From an uncultured Nitrosomonas sp. (GTDB lineage: Bacteria; Pseudomonadota; Gammaproteobacteria; Burkholderiales; Nitrosomonadaceae), in NCBI GenBank assembly GCA_902826115.1, contig CADEDO010000025.1:1-37404 (forward strand): 37,404 bases of DNA, written 5' to 3'. Each line of letters opens with the position of its first letter. Positions within the stretch are counted from its first letter, which is position 1. This document shows positions 18,587 to 26,286 of this stretch, piece by piece. The notes under the pieces were generated by a model. It was not told the DNA's origin. It ran no database searches and saw only the letters and a program-made list of their open reading frames with translations. A program made the position numbers and the translations under genes.

Positions 18587-19697
18587 GGTTGGCGATATCC
18601 TGCGATGATTGAATGAGTTGTACTTTGCCTTGTTCAAACTGCGCTGCAATCGGTTCGCGGATAAATTGATTGGGAGGTGCAAAGTGTATATGACCGGTTA
18701 CGCCATCGAAGGAAATTTCATTGATTCTTTGCGACTGAGGTGGCAACAGATGAGTCATTAGGCGGAAAGCATCGATGCCCAACGCATAGAGACGCTCCAT
18801 ATCCGTGCTTTTGGCTTTATTTGTGTGACGATAGGCCATGACAGCAGGGTGATCAGGTTGAAGTAACCAAGGCATATCCATAAATTGGATGCCATTTAAG
18901 TCATTGTTCAGCAGAAAATTATCATTGCCAATAAAAGCCTGTGAAGTCGCATAGACAGGCGCTTCGGGATCAAGATATGCGCGTAGTACGCGTGATTTGG
19001 CGGAATCCAGCGCAAGAAAAATCAGGCGATCGTCGCCTGCTGTCAAATGCCGGAATTGCTGCAGCGTATTGGGTTCATTGACATAACGAAATGATTCCGC
19101 TGTTTTACCGGATTCATTCTCCCATCTTTCGATAAATGCAGTTTGTAAGCGTTTGGATAAAGAGCTGTCGTCGCCAATGACGATGGCATGATTCTTGCCA
19201 CTGGAAAGCGCCCATTTTGCGATGTGATGTGCTTCGGATTCCATTTGCAGGCCAAACAAATACAGTTTGGACGGTAAAGCTTTGGTATTGTCTACACTGT
19301 TGAGCGCTAGAGTGGGCACTTCCAGTGTTTTACTGGAAGCAATGGCCGATACACCGTCTCTGGTGAGTGGTCCGACGATGAATGCCGCGCCGGCAGTGAT
19401 TGCTTGCTGATAACTGACAAAAATATCGAGAGGATCATCGGTCGTGGAATATACCCGAATGATGAGCGGTAGCGCCTGCTCGCGCATCGTGGCCGCCACA
19501 AAACCTTCTTTTACAATCCGGGCAGCTTCTCCAAATGCAGATGATTCCAGCGGCAACAGTAAAGCGATATGACGAACGGGCGCAGGTTCGATGGCTTCTG
19601 TAGACTGAAAAGGTTCTTCGGGATCAGTAGCCATTGCCGGCGAGCTGCCGTATAGTGCAAAGATCACGACCAGAACAATTGTAATAAAACGTTGCAT
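18573..19697 (-). CDS. LppC-type penicillin-binding protein activator, short form
   Basis: 374 residues from ATG 19697. The N-terminus FITIVLVVIFALYGSSPAMA is a signal peptide ending at an AMA site. The remainder has the type 1 periplasmic-binding fold seen in the LpoA/LppC family: IALLLPLESSAFGEAARIVKEGF, FIVGPLTRDGVSAI, YLFGLQMESEAHHIA, and YALGIDAFRLMTHL near the end. LpoA stimulates PBP1A in peptidoglycan synthesis. Enteric LpoA is much longer, with an extra N-terminal domain. No lipobox cysteine is visible, so membrane anchoring by lipid is doubtful. The start codon is only 10 bases from that of the divergent rsmI. Confidence 0.82.
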   Translation of the reverse strand: MQRFITIVLVVIFALYGSSPAMATDPEEPFQSTEAIEPAPVRHIALLLPLESSAFGEAARIVKEGFVAATMREQALPLIIRVYSTTDDPLDIFVSYQQAITAGAAFIVGPLTRDGVSAIASSKTLEVPTLALNSVDNTKALPSKLYLFGLQMESEAHHIAKWALSSGKNHAIVIGDDSSLSKRLQTAFIERWENESGKTAESFRYVNEPNTLQQFRHLTAGDDRLIFLALDSAKSRVLRAYLDPEAPVYATSQAFIGNDNFLLNNDLNGIQFMDMPWLLQPDHPAVMAYRHTNKAKSTDMERLYALGIDAFRLMTHLLPPQSQRINEISFDGVTGHIHFAPPNQFIREPIAAQFEQGKVQLIQSSQDIANHEGQ

Positions 19698-19707
19698 AGT
19701 GAGGATT

Positions 19708-20565
19708 ATGCTGGAAAAAAGCGCATTATATGTGGTTGCTACCCCAATAGGAAATTTAAGCGATATTACTCTGCGTGCGTTAGACATATTGGCAAAAGTC
19801 GACGTGGTTGCGGCTGAACATATTCAAAACTCCAAGCATTTATTAGCGTCACATTCAATTTCAGCAAAATGGATCAGTTTGCATCAGCATAATGAAACGG
19901 CGGTTACAGACAAAATATTAGCGCTATTAGCCTCCGGGGGATGCGTGGCATTAGTGACAGATGCCGGCACTCCGGGCATTTCCGACCCTGGTGCAATACT
20001 GGTTCAACGCGTGCGTGCGCAAGGCTATTCAGTCATTCCGATTCCTGGCGCCAATGCGGCCGTATGTGCCTTGTCGGCGGCTGGTATTACGAATCCGCAC
20101 TTCCTATTTTATGGCTTTTTACCTACCAAGACCGGTTTGCGCCAACGGGAATTGACGGCTCTCCAGTCTCAGACGAATACATTGATATTTTATGAGGCGC
20201 CTCATCGCATTCTGGAATGTGTGACGGATATGTTGGTAGTCTTTGGGCCACAACGACAATTGACCATTGCCCGGGAATTAACCAAATTATTTGAAACCAT
20301 TCATGTGGGAACATTGCAAGAAACCCTTGTTTGGTTACAAGCCGATACCAATCAGCAAAAAGGTGAATTCGTTTTGTTGCTATCGGGCGCTGAAATTCTG
20401 GATAAATCGGAAGTGAGTGAACAAGCCCGACACACACTGACTTGTTTGCTGAATGAATTGCCGTTAAAACAAGCAGTTAAACTGACTACCGAAATTACCG
20501 GTGAAAATAAAAACTCGCTTTATCAGTTGGCGTTGGATCTGAAAGCAGCCAAATACCCTGAATAG
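19708..20565 (+). CDS. rsmI: 16S rRNA (cytidine1402-2'-O)-methyltransferase RsmI
   Basis: 285 residues from ATG 19708; a GTG at 19699 in the same frame is an alternative. Motifs include LYVVATPIGNLSDITLRAL, VALVTDAGTPGISDPG, IPIPGANAAVCALS and FYGFLPTK, then YEAPHRILE and ARELTKLFET. RsmI 2'-O-methylates C1402 in the decoding centre of 16S rRNA. Pairing with LppC and YraN on the opposite strand is a standard proteobacterial arrangement. Confidence 0.95.
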   Translation: MLEKSALYVVATPIGNLSDITLRALDILAKVDVVAAEHIQNSKHLLASHSISAKWISLHQHNETAVTDKILALLASGGCVALVTDAGTPGISDPGAILVQRVRAQGYSVIPIPGANAAVCALSAAGITNPHFLFYGFLPTKTGLRQRELTALQSQTNTLIFYEAPHRILECVTDMLVVFGPQRQLTIARELTKLFETIHVGTLQETLVWLQADTNQQKGEFVLLLSGAEILDKSEVSEQARHTLTCLLNELPLKQAVKLTTEITGENKNSLYQLALDLKAAKYPE

Positions 20566-20614
20566 CGGAGTGCCTGAGATATAATACCGAGATACAACTT
20601 AACGCTGATTAATC

Positions 20615-21652
20615 GTGACCCATCTCACCATAACCCGCCCTGATGATTGGCATTTACATGTGCGCGATGGCGAGCAGTTGCGCGCAGTGCTGCCACATAC
20701 TGCGCAACAATTCGCTCGCGCCATTATCATGCCTAACCTGAAACCGCCGGTGGTGACGACCGAAAGGGCATTGGCATACCGGGCGCGAATCCTCGCGGCC
20801 TTGCCGACAACGCTGCAATCCCGTTTCGAACCGCTAATGACGCTTTATCTGACGGACAATACGCCGCCCACAGAAATCATCCGTGCCAAAGAAAGCGGTG
20901 CCGTGCATGGCGTGAAGTTGTATCCGGCGGGTGCTACAACCAATTCCGATGCCGGTGTTACCGATATAGCAAAATGCTATGTCACGCTGGAAGCCATGGA
21001 ACAAAACGATCTGCCCTTATTGGTGCATGGGGAGGTCACGGATTCTGATATTGATGTGTTTGATAAAGAAAAAATGTTTATCGATCGGATTTTGGCTCCG
21101 CTTACGCAGCGATTTCCTCATTTGCGCATCGTATTCGAGCATGTCACAACGCGGGATGCAGTGGCTTTTGTCAAACAGGCATCCGGGAAAGTGGCCGCTA
21201 CGATTACTGCGCATCATTTATTACTGAATCGTAATGCAATATTTCAGGGGGGTATTCATCCGCATCATTATTGCCTGCCGATATTAAAACGTGAAATTCA
21301 TCGGCAGGCTTTACTCGAGGCAGCTACTAGCGGCAATGCTAAGTTCTTTCTGGGCACGGATAGTGCGCCTCATTCACAAACCAGCAAAGAAAACGCCTGC
21401 GGGTGTGCAGGAATTTTTACGGCCCATGCAGCCATTGAATTATATGCAACCGCATTTGAGCAGGCCGGTGCGCTGGATAAACTGGAGGCGTTTGCCAGTT
21501 TTTATGGCGCAGATTTTTATCAGTTGCAGCGTAACCGCGATTCAATTACGCTGCATAAAGAAAATTGGATCGTTCCGGAGCAACTGGAATTTGCAGGGGA
21601 GAAACTGGTACCGCTGTACGCAGGGCTCAGCTTGGCCTGGAAAGTGGCGTGA
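20615..21652 (+). CDS. pyrC: Dihydroorotase PyrC
   Basis: 345 residues with a GTG start. This is a class II dihydroorotase of the amidohydrolase superfamily. Visible are the metal-binding [10 protein letters not shown], the carboxylated lysine in [23 protein letters not shown] and [20 protein letters not shown] and the catalytic Asp in [10 protein letters not shown] complete the set. It cyclises carbamoyl aspartate in pyrimidine synthesis. It stands alone here and is convergent with the DUF393 gene, with 43 bases between stops. Confidence 0.96.
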   Translation: MTHLTITRPDDWHLHVRDGEQLRAVLPHTAQQFARAIIMPNLKPPVVTTERALAYRARILAALPTTLQSRFEPLMTLYLTDNTPPTEIIRAKESGAVHGVKLYPAGATTNSDAGVTDIAKCYVTLEAMEQNDLPLLVHGEVTDSDIDVFDKEKMFIDRILAPLTQRFPHLRIVFEHVTTRDAVAFVKQASGKVAATITAHHLLLNRNAIFQGGIHPHHYCLPILKREIHRQALLEAATSGNAKFFLGTDSAPHSQTSKENACGCAGIFTAHAAIELYATAFEQAGALDKLEAFASFYGADFYQLQRNRDSITLHKENWIVPEQLEFAGEKLVPLYAGLSLAWKVA

Positions 21653-21695
21653 CCGTCATCAATATCAGAAAACACGTTTCCGCTTTTCAGGTTGT

Positions 21696-22064
21696 TTACC
21701 AATGCTTTAATGCGCGATTCCAGTGATACAACAATCGCGCAAAGCCGTTATATGCCAGATGCGCGAGTGATCTGATTACCGGTAGCTGAAATAGCGCTGC
21801 CAGCCAGCGCTGATTGGGAGTTTGCTGCCAGAGATGGATAAATGCATCAGCGCCAATCTTGATGCCGCCCTGGTCATCCTTGACATGTAATCGTTCTCGC
21901 ACTAATTCCAACGAGCTTTTTACATCTTCCGCCGCATCAGGATAGTGATGCACATCCACCCATTCGACAGATGTTATGCCGCACTTCTCCATGCGTAGGC
22001 GTTGGTCTTTGATGCCCGCACGACAAACCGGACATGCACTGTTGTAATAGACTTTGGTGGGCAC
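21696..22064 (-). CDS. DUF393 thiol-disulfide oxidoreductase-like protein
   Basis: 122 residues with a GTG start and no obvious ribosome-binding site. The CPVC motif (Cys11, Cys14) near the N-terminus after VYYNSA and the WVDVH stretch fit the DUF393/DCC family of small thioredoxin-like proteins. Ending residues FARLLYHWNRALKHW are basic and aromatic. Substrate is unknown. It is divergent from the gene at 22238. Confidence 0.75.
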   Translation of the reverse strand: MPTKVYYNSACPVCRAGIKDQRLRMEKCGITSVEWVDVHHYPDAAEDVKSSLELVRERLHVKDDQGGIKIGADAFIHLWQQTPNQRWLAALFQLPVIRSLAHLAYNGFARLLYHWNRALKHW

Positions 22065-22237
22065 TCGTTAGCCTGTTTCTAATAAATAAATCATTTGTTT
22101 AAAGCATTCCCCAGCAAGAATATCAGATATTTTTTGTGAATATCATGAAGTCTGCCATTTCATAATCAATGTTGCCCTATTTAGGGTTTACAATCAGTTT
22201 ACCCAGGGATAGCAGGGGTTCAAAAACGGTACAAGAT

Positions 22238-22960
22238 ATGGTAGTGAAAAATTCACAAACCGCTCCAATCATTCATTTTCCCAGTGCGTCAGCGCTGGTT
22301 GCCGAGCTTGGCGGCAGCTATGCAGCGCAATTGGGCATCCATCTGCATGCACTCGACCCGGTAGAGATTTACAAGTGGTTTTTAGCCGCATTACTGTATG
22401 GTGCTCGCATTTCAGAAACTATCGCTGGTCGCACCTGGCAAGTATTCAGGCGCCATGACATTCTGACCCCGGAGAGAGTGATTGATGCCGGTTGGGAAAG
22501 ATTGGTGGCTTTGCTCGATGAAGGCGGTTATGTGCGTTACGATTATAAAACAGCCACTAAATTGCTTGCAGTAAATCAGTCTTTACTTGATCAGTATGCT
22601 GGCAACCTGAATGACTTGCATGCCACCGCTGCAGATGCTTGCGATCTGGAGCAACGGGTAATGAGTTTGGGCAAAGGGATTGGTTGCGTGACTACGCATA
22701 TTTTTTTACGCGAACTGCGCGGTCGATGGGAAAAAGCTGCGCCGCCACTGGCTGCGCTGGCACTGAATGCGGCACAGGAGCTAGGCTTTGTTCCCGAGGC
22801 TTTGAAAAATGACCCCCAGCAAATACTGATTCATCTACAGCAAGTGTGGTGTAAAAATGGCGAATCAATGGAAAGTTTTGCTGATTTTGAAGCAGCATTG
22901 GTTCGGTATGGATTACGTCTACGCCATTTGGAAAAGAAAAATAAACGCGCAAATCGATAG
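22238..22960 (+). CDS. Helix-hairpin-helix protein resembling HhH-GPD DNA glycosylases
   Basis: 240 residues from ATG 22238 (start uncertain; the frame is open further upstream to 22169). The helical layout (FLAALLYGARISETIAGRTWQVF, then an all-alpha middle) and the glycine-bearing hairpin LGKGIGCVTTHIFLRELRG recall the HhH-GPD fold of endonuclease III/AlkA-type glycosylases. There is no iron-sulfur cysteine cluster at the C-terminus and I cannot place a catalytic Lys or Asp. It may be an inactive or divergent DNA-binding relative. It is monocistronic by appearance. Confidence 0.55.
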   Translation: MVVKNSQTAPIIHFPSASALVAELGGSYAAQLGIHLHALDPVEIYKWFLAALLYGARISETIAGRTWQVFRRHDILTPERVIDAGWERLVALLDEGGYVRYDYKTATKLLAVNQSLLDQYAGNLNDLHATAADACDLEQRVMSLGKGIGCVTTHIFLRELRGRWEKAAPPLAALALNAAQELGFVPEALKNDPQQILIHLQQVWCKNGESMESFADFEAALVRYGLRLRHLEKKNKRANR

Positions 22961-23078
22961 TCAAAATACCCTGAAAGGATTGAGAACAGGGTTGATACAA
23001 GAAAAGTGATTCTTCTCTTGATTCTGGATCTTATGGTCTTATATTCGTAACATTACCTTATCAGAAAAAGAGGGCGGT

Positions 23079-23876
23079 ATGACAACCATTCGTTCGCCTG
23101 CTGTTGCAGGATTGTTTTACCCCGCTGATACGCAGCAGCTTGCGCAGGACGTGCGGCAATTGCTTGCACGAGCAAAATGTTATGACCTCAAACCGAAAGC
23201 ATTGATTGTCCCCCATGCCGGATATATTTACTCCGGCGCTATCGCTGCCACGGCGTATGCCAGCCTGCAATCAATCGCTGAAAAAATCAAACGTATCGTA
23301 TTGCTCGGTCCTGCACACCGTGTTGCTGTGGAAGGTCTGGCACTGCCCGAAGCGGATATGTTTGAGACGCCACTGGGACGCGTGCAACTGGATGCGGATT
23401 TAGTGCGCAAGATAGCTCATCTGCCTCAAGTGACGATCAACAAGGCAGCGCATACTTTGGAGCATTCATTGGAAGTGCAATTGCCATTTTTGCAAAGTGT
23501 GCTGAATGATTTTACCTTGCTGCCATTGGCAGTTGGTCATGCCTCAGCACAGGTCGTGGCTGAAGTATTGGAACAGGTGTGGGGTGGAGATGAAACGCTG
23601 ATTGTGATTAGCTCGGATCTTTCACATTATTTGCCGTATGCGATTGCTCAACGCGTGGATCACGCAACCGTGCAGTCCATATTGCGGCTACAACAACCCA
23701 TTGGACATGATCACGCGTGTGGAGGTACGCCCATCAGTGGATTGATCATTGCAGCACAAAAGCATCATTTAACGCCGCATTTGCTTGATTTGCGCAATTC
23801 TGGAGATACTGCAGGCTCACGCGATCAAGTGGTCGGTTATGCGGCACTGGCATTTACTGAAGAGGAGGTATCGTGA
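23079..23876 (+). CDS. amrB: AmmeMemoRadiSam system protein B (Memo-like)
   Basis: 265 residues. The family signatures are RSPAVAGLFYPAD at the start, VPHAGYIYSGAIAA, LLGPAHRV, AHTLEHSLEVQLPFL and SSDLSHYLPY. These contain the His/Asp residues of the Memo metal site. Memo is related to non-haem-iron dioxygenase folds; the human protein binds metal, but the bacterial role is unknown. It opens a coupled operon: its TGA (23874-23876) overlaps the start of the AMMECR1-like gene. Confidence 0.92.
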   Translation: MTTIRSPAVAGLFYPADTQQLAQDVRQLLARAKCYDLKPKALIVPHAGYIYSGAIAATAYASLQSIAEKIKRIVLLGPAHRVAVEGLALPEADMFETPLGRVQLDADLVRKIAHLPQVTINKAAHTLEHSLEVQLPFLQSVLNDFTLLPLAVGHASAQVVAEVLEQVWGGDETLIVISSDLSHYLPYAIAQRVDHATVQSILRLQQPIGHDHACGGTPISGLIIAAQKHHLTPHLLDLRNSGDTAGSRDQVVGYAALAFTEEEVS

Positions 23877-24466
23877 TGTCGCTTGAGAAAAATGAGCAAG
23901 GAAAAATACTGTTGCACATTGCCCGTGTGGCTATTGCCCGCGCTTTGCGTGCCTCCGGTCAATCACTGACCATCGATGAACAATTACCGTGGCTTTCTCG
24001 ACCGGGAGCAACTTTTGTCACCTTGACGCAGTCGGGTGATTTGCGAGGCTGCATTGGGTCGTTGCAAGCGCGCAATCCACTGATAGAGGATGTCAGCAAT
24101 AATGCGGTGGCAGCCGCACTGCACGATCCGCGTTTCATGCCATTGACAGCGAATGAGTTATCGATGGTCAATGTAGAAGTTTCACTGCTTTCCGACCTGC
24201 AACCGTTGGATTTTGATAGTGAAGCCGATGCTTTGGCGCAATTACGCCCGAACATTGATGGGATAGTGCTTGAGTATGGAGCTTATCGCAGTACCTTTTT
24301 ACCCCAAGTATGGGAAAGCCTGCCGCAACCGCAGCAATTTCTCGCCCAGTTAAAATCCAAAGCCAGATTATCTGAAAATTTCTGGACTGAGGATATCAAA
24401 TTGTCCCGCTATACCGTCAGTAAATGGCGCGAAGCCGATTTTGCCAAGGAGTATGCCCATGGATGA
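23876..24466 (+). CDS. amrA: AmmeMemoRadiSam system protein A (AMMECR1 domain)
   Basis: 196 residues from ATG 23876, with AGGAGG 7 bases upstream inside the preceding gene. AMMECR1 motifs are visible: GATFVTLTQSGDLRGCIGSL (the LRGCIG hallmark), AAALHDPRF, NVEVSLLSDL and FLPQVWESLPQPQQFL, ending with LSRYTVSKW. The biochemical function is not established in bacteria. It overlaps the radical SAM gene by 8 bases. Confidence 0.93.
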   Translation: MSLEKNEQGKILLHIARVAIARALRASGQSLTIDEQLPWLSRPGATFVTLTQSGDLRGCIGSLQARNPLIEDVSNNAVAAALHDPRFMPLTANELSMVNVEVSLLSDLQPLDFDSEADALAQLRPNIDGIVLEYGAYRSTFLPQVWESLPQPQQFLAQLKSKARLSENFWTEDIKLSRYTVSKWREADFAKEYAHG

Positions 24467-25556
24467 GCCGATTAGTGCTGTAGAACGATATCCTGCAAAG
24501 TATTGGCATCAACTGCAGGATGGCCGTATCCAATGTGATTTGTGTCCGCGCGACTGCAAGTTACACGAAGGGCAGCGTGGCGCCTGTTTTGTGCGAGGAC
24601 GTGTTGGCGATGCTATGGTGTTGACAACTTACGGGCGGTCTTCCGGTTTTTGTGTGGATCCGATTGAGAAGAAACCACTGAATCATTTCTATCCGGGTAG
24701 CAGCGTGTTGTCATTTGGCACCGCCGGTTGCAACCTTGCCTGTAAGTTTTGCCAAAATTGGGATATTTCCAAATCGCGTAGTTTTGACAAGCTGGCTGAC
24801 CAAGCCAGCCCGGAAGCCATTGCGCGCAGCGCCGAACGATATGGTTGCAAAAGCGTTGCATTTACTTACAACGATCCGGTGATCTTTGCCGAGTATGCGA
24901 TGGATGTCGCGGATGCCTGTCATGCCAGAAACATTAAAACCGTGGCGGTGACGGCGGGTTATATTCATGCGCAGCCACGACGGGATTTTTTCGCCAAAAT
25001 GGATGCAGCCAATGTGGATTTGAAAGCATTTACCGATGAATTCTATGTCAAACAAACCGGCTCGCATCTGCAGCCGGTACTGGATACATTGATGTATCTG
25101 AAGCAAGAAACGGATGTGTGGCTGGAACTGACCACGTTATTGATACCGGGATTGAATGATTCAACCCAGGAATTGAGTGCGATGAGCGATTGGATCGTGA
25201 AAGAGCTGGGAATCGATGTGCCGCTGCATCTCAGCGCTTTTCATCCGGATTACAAAATGGTCGATATACCAGGTACTTCCACCGAGACGTTGATCAGGGC
25301 GCGTAACATTGCACTCGCGGCAGGATTGCGTTACGTCTATACCGGTAATGTGCATCATGCGGAAGGCGATACCACGTTTTGCCCAACTTGTGGCAGCGCA
25401 TTAATTGTGCGCGATTGGTATGAGATCAATGAATATCGCTTAACGCCAGAAGGAAGGTGCTCAGGCTGCAACACCAGTATCGCAGGTCGTTTCGAGCAAT
25501 TTACTGCGCAATTCGGAAGAAACCGCATTCCTGTCGTGATAGGAGCCAGCGTATGA
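24459..25556 (+). CDS. amrS: AmmeMemoRadiSam system radical SAM enzyme
   Basis: 365 residues from ATG 24459, where AAGGAG is 7 bases upstream; ATG 24453 is too close to that site. The radical SAM cluster motif CxxxCxxC is in GCNLACKFCQNW. An N-terminal cysteine group (CDLCPRDCKLHEGQRGACF) and a C-terminal zinc-ribbon-like CPTC...CSGC pair flank it, as in this family (related to pyruvate formate-lyase activases). The enzyme should cleave SAM to a 5'-deoxyadenosyl radical. The substrate may be Memo, AMMECR1 or a small molecule, and is unknown. Confidence 0.94.
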   Translation: MDEPISAVERYPAKYWHQLQDGRIQCDLCPRDCKLHEGQRGACFVRGRVGDAMVLTTYGRSSGFCVDPIEKKPLNHFYPGSSVLSFGTAGCNLACKFCQNWDISKSRSFDKLADQASPEAIARSAERYGCKSVAFTYNDPVIFAEYAMDVADACHARNIKTVAVTAGYIHAQPRRDFFAKMDAANVDLKAFTDEFYVKQTGSHLQPVLDTLMYLKQETDVWLELTTLLIPGLNDSTQELSAMSDWIVKELGIDVPLHLSAFHPDYKMVDIPGTSTETLIRARNIALAAGLRYVYTGNVHHAEGDTTFCPTCGSALIVRDWYEINEYRLTPEGRCSGCNTSIAGRFEQFTAQFGRNRIPVVIGASV

Positions 25557-26182
25557 CCAGTGTAAAAATTCCGGTTGGTTCGGTTGAACTCAATGGCGAA
25601 CTGGTATTGCCGCCAGCACCATCCGGTATCGTGCTATTTGCGCACGGTAGTGGCAGTAGCCGTCTCAGTCCGCGCAATACGTTTGTGGCCGAAGTATTGC
25701 AGCAGCAAGGCATAGGCACGCTTTTGTTCGATCTGCTGACGCATGCGGAGGATCAAGCATATTCAATGCGCTTCGATATAGACCTGCTGACACGGCGTTT
25801 GCTGATTGCCACGCGCTGGGTTCAAGTAAATTCTACGACAAAGGACTTGTCCATCGGTTATTTCGGCGCCAGCACGGGTGCGGCAGCGGCACTGCAGGCA
25901 GCCGCAGAAATGGATGGAGATATTGCTGCGGTCGTATCCCGTGGCGGTCGTCCGGATTTGGCTGGGGAAATTGCCCTAGGTCAAGTGATCGCACCTACGT
26001 TGCTGATTGTGGGCAGTGCGGATTACGGTGTGATCGAATTGAATGAACAAGCTTATGCATTGATGCAATGTGAAAAAAAACTGACACTGATTCCCGGCGC
26101 GACGCATTTATTCGAGGAAACGGGTACATTGAAACTGGCTGCTCAGCATGCAGCGAATTGGTTCTTAAAGTATCTGCATTAA
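25553..26182 (+). CDS. Dienelactone hydrolase-like alpha/beta hydrolase in the AmmeMemoRadiSam operon
   Basis: 209 residues from ATG 25553, which overlaps the radical SAM stop (ATGA); AGGAG is 7 bases upstream. The alpha/beta-hydrolase landmarks are GIVLFAHGSGSSRLSPRN (oxyanion loop), nucleophile Ser in YFGASTGAAA, acid Asp in IVGSADYGV and His in IPGATHLFEE. It therefore has a full catalytic triad and no signal peptide. The HGSGSSRLSPRN start and LLFDLLT stretch look like the hydrolase half of phosphoribosyltransferase-hydrolase fusion proteins. Substrate unknown; translational coupling implies it works with the AmmeMemoRadiSam proteins. Confidence 0.82.
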   Translation: MTSVKIPVGSVELNGELVLPPAPSGIVLFAHGSGSSRLSPRNTFVAEVLQQQGIGTLLFDLLTHAEDQAYSMRFDIDLLTRRLLIATRWVQVNSTTKDLSIGYFGASTGAAAALQAAAEMDGDIAAVVSRGGRPDLAGEIALGQVIAPTLLIVGSADYGVIELNEQAYALMQCEKKLTLIPGATHLFEETGTLKLAAQHAANWFLKYLH

Positions 26183-26235
26183 AAAGAATTCCTTCATCGA
26201 TCAGGTAATCATCAAATGATCTCAGTTTTCTTAGA

Positions 26236-26260
26236 GGTGGAACCAATGATTGGTTCCACC
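26236..26260. terminator. Strong hairpin between convergent genes
   Basis: GGTGGAACCA and TGGTTCCACC form a perfect 10-bp stem around ATGAT. It lies 53 bases past the hydrolase stop and 26 bases past the stop of the convergent 724-residue gene, so it could end transcription in both directions. Neither strand has a clear T-run, so intrinsic termination is only probable. Confidence 0.5.
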
Positions 26261-26286
26261 GGGTTACTGATTAATCGAGCGATATT

